Assembly (NCBI RefSeq): GCF_000962805.1
Contig: NZ_JZTW01000018.1
Span: 31,354-95,353 of the forward strand
Origin: Pseudarthrobacter chlorophenolicus
Lineage (GTDB): Bacteria; Actinomycetota; Actinomycetes; Actinomycetales; Micrococcaceae
Reading direction: 5' to 3'
Length of the DNA stretch: 64,000 nucleotides
Made by a program: the position numbers and the translations under genes
Part shown: positions 40,329 to 48,311 of the stretch, piece after piece
Layout: every line of letters begins with the position of its first letter
Position numbering within the stretch: position 1 is the first letter of the stretch
The notes under the pieces: model-generated
Database searches by the model: none
What the model was told of the DNA's origin: nothing
The model's input: only the letters and a program-made list of their open reading frames with translations

Positions 40329-40845
40329 ACCGCAGCACTCCCCCGGCGTGACGCTGGTGGACGTCGATGAGCTGGTACTGGAACAGCTGCTGTCCCTGGC
40401 CCACCGGGATGCGTCCCCGGACGAGGTGGCTCCCCCTTTGGGCGGGCCAGGCTGGAACCCGGAACGCACAGCGTGGTTCCGTAACTACCACCGCGAAGCC
40501 GCGGCAGGACTGGACGGTGACGCCGGGGAAAAGAGCTGGGCGGTCTTCAGCGGGGGCAACGCTGCAGGGTCCGTGCGCCTGAAACGGGTCGCACCGGCGG
40601 AGGTTCCCACGGCAGAGACGGGCATCTGGCTGGGACGGAGCTTCAGGTCCCGGGGCGTCGGCACCGCTGCGCTGGCGCTCGTTCTTGACTACGCCCGCCG
40701 TGCGGGACTCTCCCGGGTCACCGCCCGGACGCTGGCCGGGAACCGCGCCGCCCAGCGTCTGCTGGCCTCAGCCGGCTGCCGCCTCACGCCCGACGACGAC
40801 GGAACGGTCCTCGCCGTCGTCGACCTCTCATCCGACTGGCAGTGA
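40312..40845 (+). CDS. GNAT N-acetyltransferase
   Basis: 177 aa acetyltransferase with acetyl-CoA loop SFRSRGVGTAALALV (about residue 110) and the C-terminal NRAAQRLLASAGCR. This resembles the RimJ/RimL-like or general small-molecule group, and substrate is unknown. I chose the ATG at 40312, inside the end of the IMPACT gene; a TTG at 40309 is the only alternative nearby. The 17-nt overlap implies coupled translation. Confidence 0.8.
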   Translation: MCPTPEPQHSPGVTLVDVDELVLEQLLSLAHRDASPDEVAPPLGGPGWNPERTAWFRNYHREAAAGLDGDAGEKSWAVFSGGNAAGSVRLKRVAPAEVPTAETGIWLGRSFRSRGVGTAALALVLDYARRAGLSRVTARTLAGNRAAQRLLASAGCRLTPDDDGTVLAVVDLSSDWQ

Positions 40846-40971
40846 GCCGCATTCCGGATCTCACATGCATCACTTACAGGTGCCGGTTGGCCACCGCTCA
40901 GCGGGATTGCAGGGAACACCGCGTTCCGGGAGGCTAAGAATCACGCATTTTGGTCAGCCTCAGCTTTAAGC

Positions 40972-41009
40972 CAACAAGACCCCCTGCCGTACGGCAGGGG
41001 GTCTTGTTG
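40972..41009 (-). terminator. Strong hairpin terminator after rpsA
   Basis: 18-bp perfect inverted repeat (40972-40989 and 40992-41009) around TA, 27 bp after the rpsA stop. It carries no clear U-run but is very stable. It also lies 126 bp beyond the convergent GNAT gene, so it may serve both strands. Confidence 0.85.
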
Positions 41010-41036
41010 TGTCAGCCCCGAAGGGCCGGCGGCAAA

Positions 41037-42512
41037 TTAGTTGCCGGTCAGCTTCTCGCGCAGGGCAGCAAGTGCCTCGTCCGAAGCCAGGGTGCCGGCA
41101 CCGGAATCGGTGGCAGCGGGCTCCGAGGAGTAGCTGGTGGCACCCGAGTCGCTGTCACCGGACGTTGCTGCTGCAGCGTCGTCGGCGGCGTGCTGGGTAA
41201 CCTGCTTCTTGTGGGCTTCCCAACGGGTCTGGGCGTCAGCGTACTGCTGCTCCCAGGCGGCGCGCTGGTTCTCGTAGCCTTCAAGCCACTCGTTGGACTC
41301 GGGATCGAAGCCCTCGGGGTACTTGTAGTTGCCCTCTTCGTCGTACTCTGCGGCCATGCCGTACAGAGCGGGATCGAATTCGGTGCTGTCGGCGTCGACG
41401 CCCTCGTTGGCCTGCTTGAGGGACAGCGAGATGCGGCGGCGTTCCAGGTCGATGTCGATGACCTTGACGAACAGTTCGTCTCCAACGGAGACAACCTGCT
41501 CAGCCAGCTCAACGTGGCGCACGGCGAGCTCGGAGATGTGGACCAGGCCTTCGATGCCGTCTTCGACGCGAACGAACGCACCGAACGGAACCAGCTTGGT
41601 GACCTTACCCGGAACAACCTGGCCGAGGGCGTGGGTGCGGGCGAAGGTCTGCCACGGATCTTCCTGCGTAGCCTTGAGCGACAGGGAGACGCGCTCGCGG
41701 TCCAGGTCGACCTCGAGGACCTCGACAGTGACTTCCTGGCCAACTTCGACAACCTCGGACGGGTGGTCGATGTGCTTCCAGGACAGCTCGGAAACGTGGA
41801 CGAGGCCGTCTACGCCGCCCAGGTCCACGAATGCACCGAAGTTGACGATGGAGGAAACAACGCCGGGACGGACCTGGCCCTTTTCCAGCTTGTTGAGGAA
41901 CGTGGAGCGGACCTCGGACTGGGTCTGCTCGAGCCATGCACGGCGGGACAGGACCACGTTGTTGCGGTTCTTGTCCAGCTCGATGATCTTGGCTTCGATC
42001 TGCTGACCGATGTACGGAGCAAGGTCGCGCACACGGCGCATCTCGACGAGGGATGCGGGCAGGAAGCCGCGCAGGCCGATGTCGAGGATAAGACCACCCT
42101 TGACAACCTCGATGACGGTACCGGTGACGACACCGTCTTCTTCCTTGACCTTCTCGATGTCGCCCCAGGCGCGCTCGTACTGAGCACGCTTCTTGGAGAG
42201 GATCAGACGGCCTTCTTTGTCTTCCTTGGTGAGCACCAGGGCTTCGACCTGATCGCCAACGGAGACAACGTCTCCGGGATCAACGTCGTGCTTGATGGAC
42301 AGCTCGCGGGAGGGGATGACACCTTCGGTCTTGTAACCGATGTCGAGCAGGACTTCGTCGCGGTCGACCTTGACGACGGTACCTTCGACGAGGTCTCCGT
42401 CGTTGAAGTACTTGATGGTCGCGTCGACTGCGGCGAGGAAGTCCTCAGCGGTACCGATGTCGTTAATGGCGACTACGGGGGTACCGGGCTTCTCGGTGGA
42501 GGTGATGGTCAT
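41037..42512 (-). CDS. rpsA: 30S ribosomal protein S1
   Basis: 491 aa S1 with four S1/OB RNA-binding repeats at about residues 33-105, 120-190, 205-277 and 292-362. Repeats 3 and 4 contain the textbook NFGAFVDLGGVDGLVHVSEL and PFGAFVRVEDGIEGLVHISE. It binds mRNA and helps it load on the 30S subunit. The acidic C-terminal tail of about 110 residues rich in Ser/Ala/Thr (DDAAAATSGDSDSG) is typical of actinobacterial S1. It starts at ATG 42512, and the promoter about 170 bp upstream is near consensus, as expected for a highly expressed gene. Confidence 0.97.
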   Translation of the reverse strand: MTITSTEKPGTPVVAINDIGTAEDFLAAVDATIKYFNDGDLVEGTVVKVDRDEVLLDIGYKTEGVIPSRELSIKHDVDPGDVVSVGDQVEALVLTKEDKEGRLILSKKRAQYERAWGDIEKVKEEDGVVTGTVIEVVKGGLILDIGLRGFLPASLVEMRRVRDLAPYIGQQIEAKIIELDKNRNNVVLSRRAWLEQTQSEVRSTFLNKLEKGQVRPGVVSSIVNFGAFVDLGGVDGLVHVSELSWKHIDHPSEVVEVGQEVTVEVLEVDLDRERVSLSLKATQEDPWQTFARTHALGQVVPGKVTKLVPFGAFVRVEDGIEGLVHISELAVRHVELAEQVVSVGDELFVKVIDIDLERRRISLSLKQANEGVDADSTEFDPALYGMAAEYDEEGNYKYPEGFDPESNEWLEGYENQRAAWEQQYADAQTRWEAHKKQVTQHAADDAAAATSGDSDSGATSYSSEPAATDSGAGTLASDEALAALREKLTGN

Positions 42513-42690
42513 GTAGTAGGGGCTCCGTTGTGGATAGTTAGTCGGTCAGGCGGACCGGCGCACCCGCGTCATGGAACGCAGGCGCGATTCGCGGGAAATC
42601 CGACGGAATCCCCGGGTCATCCTGATTTATGGATTGGTGTACTGAGGTGTTTTATCACCGCAGAAGCGTGCACGTGGTACACGCCCGTTT

Positions 42691-42720
42691 ATTCTAGTCG
42701 CAGCGCACAACAAGGGTCAA
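42691..42720 (-). promoter_or_regulatory. rpsA promoter
   Basis: Minus strand TTGACC (42715-42720), 18 nt, then TAGAAT (42691-42696), close to the sigma-70/SigA consensus. It predicts a leader of about 170 nt. A GCGTG/CACGC hairpin (42666-42684) would sit at the very 5' end of the RNA. Confidence 0.78.
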
Positions 42721-42790
42721 AAGCGGCAGCCCACCCGGCGCCCCGTCAATCGGCCTCGCGTCCCCGGCTGGAAGCGGGAAGCAGCAACGG

Positions 42791-44080
42791 TCAGAAGTGG
42801 GTAAGGCAGTGTGTTGCCCGCTCAACGGCGAACATCTGCTTGGCCTTGAACGCGGCCCCCTGTGCAGCCTCGCGGACTTTCCCGGCCGCCTTCAGCGTCA
42901 CCGGGCACACACCGCCCAGGTAGATCGAGGCCAGCGCGGAGACGTCCAGTTCGAGGTCGGCGGGCGTATCGTCGGGGACGCGTTCGACGGCGGCCTGCCC
43001 CCCTTCGACATTAAGGGCGAAGGTTCCTCCGGTGAGGCCGAGGGTGTCGCCGACCGCCAGCACCAGCCGACCGTCTGCGGGGTAGTGCCTGGCGGCCAGC
43101 GCCGCGGGCACGTCGAGGAGCCGCAGCCACAGCATGTCGCGGCTGTCCGAAGCATCGATGCACCGCGGGTCCGCCAGCGCCCAGGCCAGTGGATCGTCCA
43201 CCGGCGCTTCGTTCCAGGAGACCCGCTCCACGAGGTCGATGGCCGAGAGGTACTCCCAGAGCTCAAGGTAGGCGTGGTCCGTGGCGGCCACGAGGTCCAC
43301 GACCTCGACCGTGTAGGGCTCGGTTTCCCAGCCGAGGAACTTGTAGGAGACGTAGCCGTCCACGCCGCCGTCGGCAGCATAGTGGAGCGCCACCTTGATG
43401 GCCGGGTCCTCCTTGCCGTCGCGGCCCAGGGAACCGGAGGCCAGCTGCCGGTACCAGTCCTGCCGGCCGATGGACCCAGGCGTGTTGCGGTGGACGCGGT
43501 TGAAGACGGCCGGCGCCACGTCCAGCAGCACCTTGGGATCGGCGACATCGATGGTCCCGGCGGCCTGGTGCGCCAGCTTGAACCGCGCGGTGGTGTCCAC
43601 CTTGACGGAGCGTTCAAGGCTGGCCACGCCGTAGCCGAACCGCCCGTAGATGGATCCTTCGGAGGCGGTCAGCGCGGCCACGGCAATGCCGTCGTCCTTG
43701 GCGCCCTGCAGGTCCTCGGTCATCATGCGCCGCAGCAGGCCGCGCCGGCGGTGCGAGGTGCGGACAGTCACGGCCGTGACCAGCTGCGCTTCGAGCATGC
43801 GGCCGAAGCCGATGTTCAGGGTCTTCCGGAACGTTCCGAACGTAGCTACCGGTACCTCTGCCGGCAGCGACGACGGCGCCACGGTGCCGGTCTGGTAAGC
43901 GCCGGTGAAGATGCGTCCATCCGCCTCGTAGGTGGCTAGCGAACGTTCGCGGTGCTCGGGGGTCCGGGTGGACTCATGGAACCCGAAACCTACGGCCTGT
44001 GCCCAGGTTTCGGCTTCGGCATACCCGTCCTTCCCCTTGGATACCGCAGGGAAGCGCCGGATGTCATAGTTTCCGCTCAT
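42791..44080 (-). CDS. Eis-family GNAT acetyltransferase
   Basis: 429 aa protein with the Eis layout: N-terminal GNAT domain with acetyl-CoA loop VRTSHRRRGLLRRMM (about residue 100), a central second GNAT-like fold, and a C-terminal SCP2-like domain (LNVEGGQAAVERV, then LDVSALASIYLGG), ending in a terminal aromatic residue as Eis proteins do. Eis acetylates aminoglycosides and peptides in mycobacteria; many environmental homologues have unknown substrates. I chose ATG 44080 (MSGNYDIRRFP); an upstream TTG frame is less likely. It is downstream of polA on the same strand. Confidence 0.88.
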   Translation of the reverse strand: MSGNYDIRRFPAVSKGKDGYAEAETWAQAVGFGFHESTRTPEHRERSLATYEADGRIFTGAYQTGTVAPSSLPAEVPVATFGTFRKTLNIGFGRMLEAQLVTAVTVRTSHRRRGLLRRMMTEDLQGAKDDGIAVAALTASEGSIYGRFGYGVASLERSVKVDTTARFKLAHQAAGTIDVADPKVLLDVAPAVFNRVHRNTPGSIGRQDWYRQLASGSLGRDGKEDPAIKVALHYAADGGVDGYVSYKFLGWETEPYTVEVVDLVAATDHAYLELWEYLSAIDLVERVSWNEAPVDDPLAWALADPRCIDASDSRDMLWLRLLDVPAALAARHYPADGRLVLAVGDTLGLTGGTFALNVEGGQAAVERVPDDTPADLELDVSALASIYLGGVCPVTLKAAGKVREAAQGAAFKAKQMFAVERATHCLTHF

Positions 44081-44167
44081 ATCAGCCACAAGGGAGAGCG
44101 TAACCAATGCATCCGGCGCCTGACCAGCGCAGACACGCCCTGGCGAGGGCGTGCCTGCGCACGCAGC

Positions 44168-46975
44168 CTAGTGCCCGGCGTCGTACCAGGAGGGCCCGAC
44201 GCCGATCTGGACTTCCAGCGGCACGCTGAGGTCCGCGGCGGCAGCCATCTGCTCGGTGACCAGCGCCTCCACCGCCGCACGTTCTCCGGGCGCCACTTCG
44301 AGGACGAGTTCGTCGTGGACCTGCAGCAGCATCCGCGACTTGAGTCCCTGTGCCTGCAGTTCGGCGTGCACACCGAGCATGGCGCGTTTGATGATGTCGG
44401 CGGCGGAGCCCTGGATGGGGCTGTTGAGCGCAATGCGTTCGGCGTTCTCGCGAAGCTGGCGGTCCGTGCTGGTGAGGTCCGGCAGGTAGCGGCGGCGGCC
44501 TTCGATGGTGGAGGTGTAGCCGTCCACCCTGGCCTGGTCCACCACTCCCCGCAGGTAGTCGCGGACGGCGCCGAACCGGTCGAAGTAGTCCTTCATGAGG
44601 GTGCGGGCCTCGTCCACGGAGATTTCGAGCTGCTTGGACAGCCCGAAGGACGTCAGTCCGTAGGCCAGGCCGTAGGACATGGCCTTGACCTTGGAGCGCA
44701 TGGCGCTGGTGACCTGGTCTGTGGGCACGTGGAAGATGTTGGAGCCGACGAACCGGTGCAGGTCCTCGCCGTCCTTGTACGCCTGGATCAGCCCGGCGTC
44801 TCCGGACAGGTGGGCCATGATCCGCATTTCGATCTGTGAGTAGTCCGCGGACAGCAGGCACTCGTAGCCGTCACTGACCACGAAGATGCCGCGGACGCGC
44901 CGGCCTTCCTCGCTGCGGATGGGGATGTTCTGCAGGTTGGGGTTGTTGGACGAGATCCGGCCGGTGGCTGCCACGTTTTGGGCATAGGTGGTGTGGATCC
45001 GGCCGTCTTCGGCTACCGACTTCTTCAGGGACTCGATCATCTGGCGGAGCTTGGCGGCTTCGCGGTGGGCCATGAGCTGGACCAGGAACTCGTGGCCGGT
45101 TTTTTCCAGGAGGTTCTTCAGCGATGCGGCATCGGTGGTGTACCCGGACTTGATCTTCTTGGTCTTGGGCAGCTGCAGTTCCTCGAACAGGACCGTCTGC
45201 AGCTGCTTCGGGGAACCAAGGTTAACCTCGTGGCCGATCGCCGCGAAAGCCTGCTCCTGCGCCTGGTCGATGACCCTGGCGAGGTCGGCGAGCTGTTCAT
45301 CCATGCGGTCCAGGTCGATCCCGATCCCGGCCAGCTCCATATGAGCGAGGACGCGGCTGACCGGCAGTTCCAGCGTGGACAGCAGTTCCTCCGCGCGGCG
45401 TTCCTTGAGTTCCGTTTCGAAGAAGCGGCTCAGGGCGAGCACGACGGCGGCAGCCTGGACGAGGGCCTCGGCGGCGGCGGTGTCATTGCCGTCGAAGGAC
45501 AGCTCAAGCTGGCCTGCCTTTGCAGTGGCGGCGGGCATCCCGACATTGAGGTGGTGCTGGGCCAGTTCGGCGAGTTCGTAGGTACGCCGGTCCGGCTGGA
45601 TGAGGTAGCCCGAGATGGACGTGTCGTCCACCACGCCTTCGAGCTCCAGTCCGCGCGCGGTGAGTGCCTTCAAAGCGGCCTTGAACCCGTGCAGGACCTT
45701 GGGCGACTCGGGGTCACGGAGCCAGGCCGCCAGCTCATTTTCGGTGTCCGCGTCCAGGGCGGTGAGGTCCAGGTAGACGGCGGCACCCGCACGCACGATG
45801 GCCAGGCCGGCGGCGTCTTCGCCGATGCGTCCCGGGACGAGGTCGACGGCGAGGGCTGAGCGCTGCCCGTCCCCTCCGGCCAGGAACGAAGCGAGTTCGT
45901 CACGGGTGGCCGGAACGGTGTACGGAGGCGCTCCAATGCTTTCGCGTTCGGCTGCGGGGGCGTCGTCATTCCCATAGAGCGCGAAAAGCCGGCTGCGGAT
46001 GGTTTTGAATTCGAGCTCATCGAAGAGGTCTTCCAGGGCTGCCTGGTCGGGGCGGGGTTCAAACAGGTCGTCCAGGGTGACCGGAAGTTCCAGGTCAGTG
46101 TGCAGCTGGTTGAGGCGCCGGTTCCGTTTGACGTTGTCCACGTTTTCGCGAAGGGAGTCCCCCACTTTTCCACCGATGGAGTCGAGGTGTTCCAGGACCC
46201 CTTCCAGCCCGCCATAGAGGTTGATCCACTTGGCCGCAGTCTTGGGACCGACGCCCGGCACGCCAGGGAGGTTGTCCGCGGTCTCGCCCACCAGTGCGGC
46301 GAGGTCCGAGTAGCGGGAGGGCGGGACGAAGTACTTCGCCTCGATGGCCGCGGCATCCATCCGCGGGATGTCGCTGACGCCCTTCTTCGGGTACAGGACA
46401 AAGACGTTGTCGGTGATGAGCTGGAACGCATCGCGGTCACCGGAAACCAGCAGTACCTCGTGGCCGGCCTTCTCGCCCATCGCCGCGAGGGTGGCCAGGA
46501 TGTCGTCGGCCTCATAGCCGGGCATCTTGATGGTCTTGATGCCCCAAGCTTCCATGACCTGGCCGATGAGGTCGATCTGGCCGCTCATCTCCCGCGGCGT
46601 TTCGTTCCTGCCGCCCTTGTATTCGCTGTACTCGGCCTTGCGGTGGGTCGATTCGTCGGAGACGTCGAAGGCCACGGCGATGTGGGTGGGCTGCTGTTCC
46701 TTGATGAGGTTGATCAGCATGGAAGTGAAGCCGTGGATGGCGTTGGTGTGCTGCCCGTTGGACGTGGAGAACTTGTCTGCAGGCAGGGCAAAGAATGCGC
46801 GAAATGCCATGGAATGGCCGTCCAGGACCAGGAGCCGGGGCTGGCCGGTCATCGGTACGACGGGGGCGGCAGTGGCTGAAACCGACTCACCGGCTGAGGG
46901 GGCTGCGTCCTGGGCGGCGGCGCCCTGCGGAAGTACTGGGGATGGAAGAGGGGCCGGTTTGGTTGTTTCACTCAC
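44168..46975 (-). CDS. polA: DNA polymerase I
   Basis: 935 aa Pol I for Okazaki-fragment processing and repair gap filling. The 5'-nuclease domain is intact (LDGHSMAFRAFF, SGDRDAFQLI, GVPGVGPKTAAK). The middle 3'-5' exonuclease domain has lost its catalytic residues: LAVDLVPGR replaces the D-x-E motif and HGFKAALKAL lacks the second Asp, so proofreading is probably absent, as in other actinobacteria and Taq. The polymerase domain has YSQIEMRIMAHLSGD, RSKVKAMSYGLAYG and LQVHDELVLE. I chose GTG 46975 because TAGGCT lies 7 nt upstream. About 40 poorly conserved residues then precede the nuclease; ATG 46852 is an alternative. Confidence 0.95.
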   Translation of the reverse strand: MSETTKPAPLPSPVLPQGAAAQDAAPSAGESVSATAAPVVPMTGQPRLLVLDGHSMAFRAFFALPADKFSTSNGQHTNAIHGFTSMLINLIKEQQPTHIAVAFDVSDESTHRKAEYSEYKGGRNETPREMSGQIDLIGQVMEAWGIKTIKMPGYEADDILATLAAMGEKAGHEVLLVSGDRDAFQLITDNVFVLYPKKGVSDIPRMDAAAIEAKYFVPPSRYSDLAALVGETADNLPGVPGVGPKTAAKWINLYGGLEGVLEHLDSIGGKVGDSLRENVDNVKRNRRLNQLHTDLELPVTLDDLFEPRPDQAALEDLFDELEFKTIRSRLFALYGNDDAPAAERESIGAPPYTVPATRDELASFLAGGDGQRSALAVDLVPGRIGEDAAGLAIVRAGAAVYLDLTALDADTENELAAWLRDPESPKVLHGFKAALKALTARGLELEGVVDDTSISGYLIQPDRRTYELAELAQHHLNVGMPAATAKAGQLELSFDGNDTAAAEALVQAAAVVLALSRFFETELKERRAEELLSTLELPVSRVLAHMELAGIGIDLDRMDEQLADLARVIDQAQEQAFAAIGHEVNLGSPKQLQTVLFEELQLPKTKKIKSGYTTDAASLKNLLEKTGHEFLVQLMAHREAAKLRQMIESLKKSVAEDGRIHTTYAQNVAATGRISSNNPNLQNIPIRSEEGRRVRGIFVVSDGYECLLSADYSQIEMRIMAHLSGDAGLIQAYKDGEDLHRFVGSNIFHVPTDQVTSAMRSKVKAMSYGLAYGLTSFGLSKQLEISVDEARTLMKDYFDRFGAVRDYLRGVVDQARVDGYTSTIEGRRRYLPDLTSTDRQLRENAERIALNSPIQGSAADIIKRAMLGVHAELQAQGLKSRMLLQVHDELVLEVAPGERAAVEALVTEQMAAAADLSVPLEVQIGVGPSWYDAGH

Positions 46976-46982
46976 AGGTGCC

Positions 46983-46988
46983 AGCCTA
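46983..46988 (-). promoter_or_regulatory. Probable -10 of leaderless polA promoter
   Basis: TAGGCT on the minus strand, 7 nt before GTG 46975. It sits inside the 19-bp gap to the divergent thioesterase start, so the polA -35 must lie within the thioesterase coding sequence. Confidence 0.48.
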
Positions 46989-46994
46989 GTTGGC

Positions 46995-47462
46995 ATGATG
47001 GACAATTTCACGCCCGGCCCCTTCGAGGCAGAGCTCACCGAGGCCGGTATACCGGAGCACCTGCACGGCTGGCTGGGGCAGTTTGGCATCGGCGCGCTGG
47101 TGGTGAAAATGGGGATCCGGTTCCTGGAAATGAGCCCGGAACGGACCGTGGCCACCATGCCGGTAGAGGGGAACACCCAGGTGGCGGGCATTTTGCATGG
47201 TGGCGCGCATGTTGTCCTCGCCGAAACCCTCGGCTCGTTCTCGGCCTGCATGCACGCCGGCCCCCACCGCCATGCCGTGGGAATCGAGGTCAACGCCACC
47301 CATCACCGGTCCATCGCAAAGGGCCTGGTGACCGGCACCTGCACCGCCATCCACCTGGGCGGCACCCTGGCGACGCATGAGATCGTGATGACAGACGAGC
47401 AGGGCCGCAAGCTCTCCACCGCCAGGATCACGAATATGCTCCGGGACAACACCCGCGCCTAG
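46995..47462 (+). CDS. PaaI-type hotdog-fold thioesterase
   Basis: 155 aa hotdog-fold acyl-CoA thioesterase. The conserved segment GILHGGAHVVLAETLGS carries the HGG motif and the downstream acidic residue used for catalysis in the PaaI/4-hydroxybenzoyl-CoA thioesterase group. VGIEVNATHHRS follows in the central helix-strand region. The substrate is probably a phenylacetyl- or aryl/acyl-CoA, but the size and context (divergent from polA, convergent with a DHFR-like gene) do not say which. Start ATG ATG at 46995. Only 19 bp separate this start codon from that of polA. Confidence 0.88.
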   Translation: MMDNFTPGPFEAELTEAGIPEHLHGWLGQFGIGALVVKMGIRFLEMSPERTVATMPVEGNTQVAGILHGGAHVVLAETLGSFSACMHAGPHRHAVGIEVNATHHRSIAKGLVTGTCTAIHLGGTLATHEIVMTDEQGRKLSTARITNMLRDNTRA

Positions 47463-47479
47463 GGCGTTCCGAGTGCTGC

Positions 47480-48031
47480 TCAGGCGACGCCGCTGTTGAG
47501 CAGGTACCGCGACTCAATGATGCCCCTGCCCAGGGTGCGGGAGGCAGTCAGCTCAAGCGGCGCCGTCGGACCCTGGACGGGCAGCAGGCGCTTGCCCTCG
47601 CCCAGGAGGACCGGGATGGTGGAGAGGATGATCTCATCCAGGAGACCCTCGGCTGCGAACTGGGCGGCGAGGTTTCCGCCACCCACCACCCAGATGTTCC
47701 GGCCCGCGGCGTCCGCGCGGAAGTCATCGGCGAACTCGGTAACGCTGCCCCTGACGAACGTGATGTCGGAGCCCGGCGGCGCTGCGTGTTCGTGGTGGGT
47801 GAAGACGTAGCAGGGTGTTGAAGCGTACGGCCATGTGCCCGGTTCGTGTTCCATCAGCCAAGCGTAGGTCTCACCGCCCATGACGATGCAGCCAACGTCC
47901 GCCATGAACGATTCGTAGCTGTCACTGCCGCCTTCGAAACCGTCGAACTGCAGGAGCCAGCCGAGATCGTCTCCTGTGGTGGCGATGAAACCGTCCAGGG
48001 AGGCAGCTACGAAATACTGGATGCGTGGCAT
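47480..48031 (-). CDS. Dihydrofolate reductase family protein (RibD C-terminal-like)
   Basis: 183 aa single-domain reductase of the RibD_C/DHFR fold. The N-terminal strand YFVAASLDGFIATTGDD and IWVVGGGNLAAQF (NADPH loop) are typical, as is the LSTIPVLLGEGKRLL segment. Proteins such as YwjB/YyaP have this pattern, but their real substrate is unknown; it is not the housekeeping DHFR. ATG start, 6 nt after TAGGCT, so likely leaderless. Convergent with the thioesterase gene, 17 bp apart. Confidence 0.88.
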   Translation of the reverse strand: MPRIQYFVAASLDGFIATTGDDLGWLLQFDGFEGGSDSYESFMADVGCIVMGGETYAWLMEHEPGTWPYASTPCYVFTHHEHAAPPGSDITFVRGSVTEFADDFRADAAGRNIWVVGGGNLAAQFAAEGLLDEIILSTIPVLLGEGKRLLPVQGPTAPLELTASRTLGRGIIESRYLLNSGVA

Positions 48032-48037
48032 GGGCCA

Positions 48038-48043
48038 AGCCTA
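48038..48043 (-). promoter_or_regulatory. Probable -10 of leaderless DHFR-family gene
   Basis: TAGGCT on the minus strand, 6 nt before ATG 48031. Confidence 0.48.
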
Positions 48044-48089
48044 GCCAACGGTGAAGGGCCTGCCCAGCGCCACGGGAGGGTGCCGGCGT

Positions 48090-48311
48090 TTACTTGGAGA
48101 AGTACGGAATGATCAGGTAGAGCCCGAACAGGACCGCGGCACCGCAGAGGCCAAAGCAGACGTAGGCGAGCGACCGCTTCAGCCCGGGAGAGGGCTGGGA
48201 GGCGTCGGCGGCGATGGCTGTCAGCCGCACGCCCAGGGCGTACAGCGTCACCACCGTGGAAGCGGCTATGAGTGTGGCGCCGGCAACTGTCAGGAGTTCC
48301 AACCACTTCAT
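48090..48311 (-). CDS. Small two-helix membrane protein coupled to the phosphate transporter
   Basis: 73 aa with two predicted transmembrane helices (about residues 5-28 and 47-68) joined by a short polar loop with one basic cluster (PSPGLKRS). I do not recognise a family. The start overlaps the stop of the PiT gene by 4 nt (ATGA), so it is made from the same message. In other genomes PiT genes are often followed by a PhoU-like DUF47 protein; this is not one. It could be a small accessory or regulatory subunit of the transporter, an inference from coupling only. Confidence 0.72.
   Translation of the reverse strand: MKWLELLTVAGATLIAASTVVTLYALGVRLTAIAADASQPSPGLKRSLAYVCFGLCGAAVLFGLYLIIPYFSK

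Noticed and set aside
40950..42923. 657-codon open frame on the plus strand across rpsA
   Set aside because: Antisense to S1. It encodes a Leu/Val/Asp/Gly-rich protein without domains, and the S1 repeats on the minus strand are unmistakable.
46976..47299. Longer polA N-terminus beginning near 47299
   Set aside because: It would overlap the whole thioesterase gene and adds no conserved sequence.
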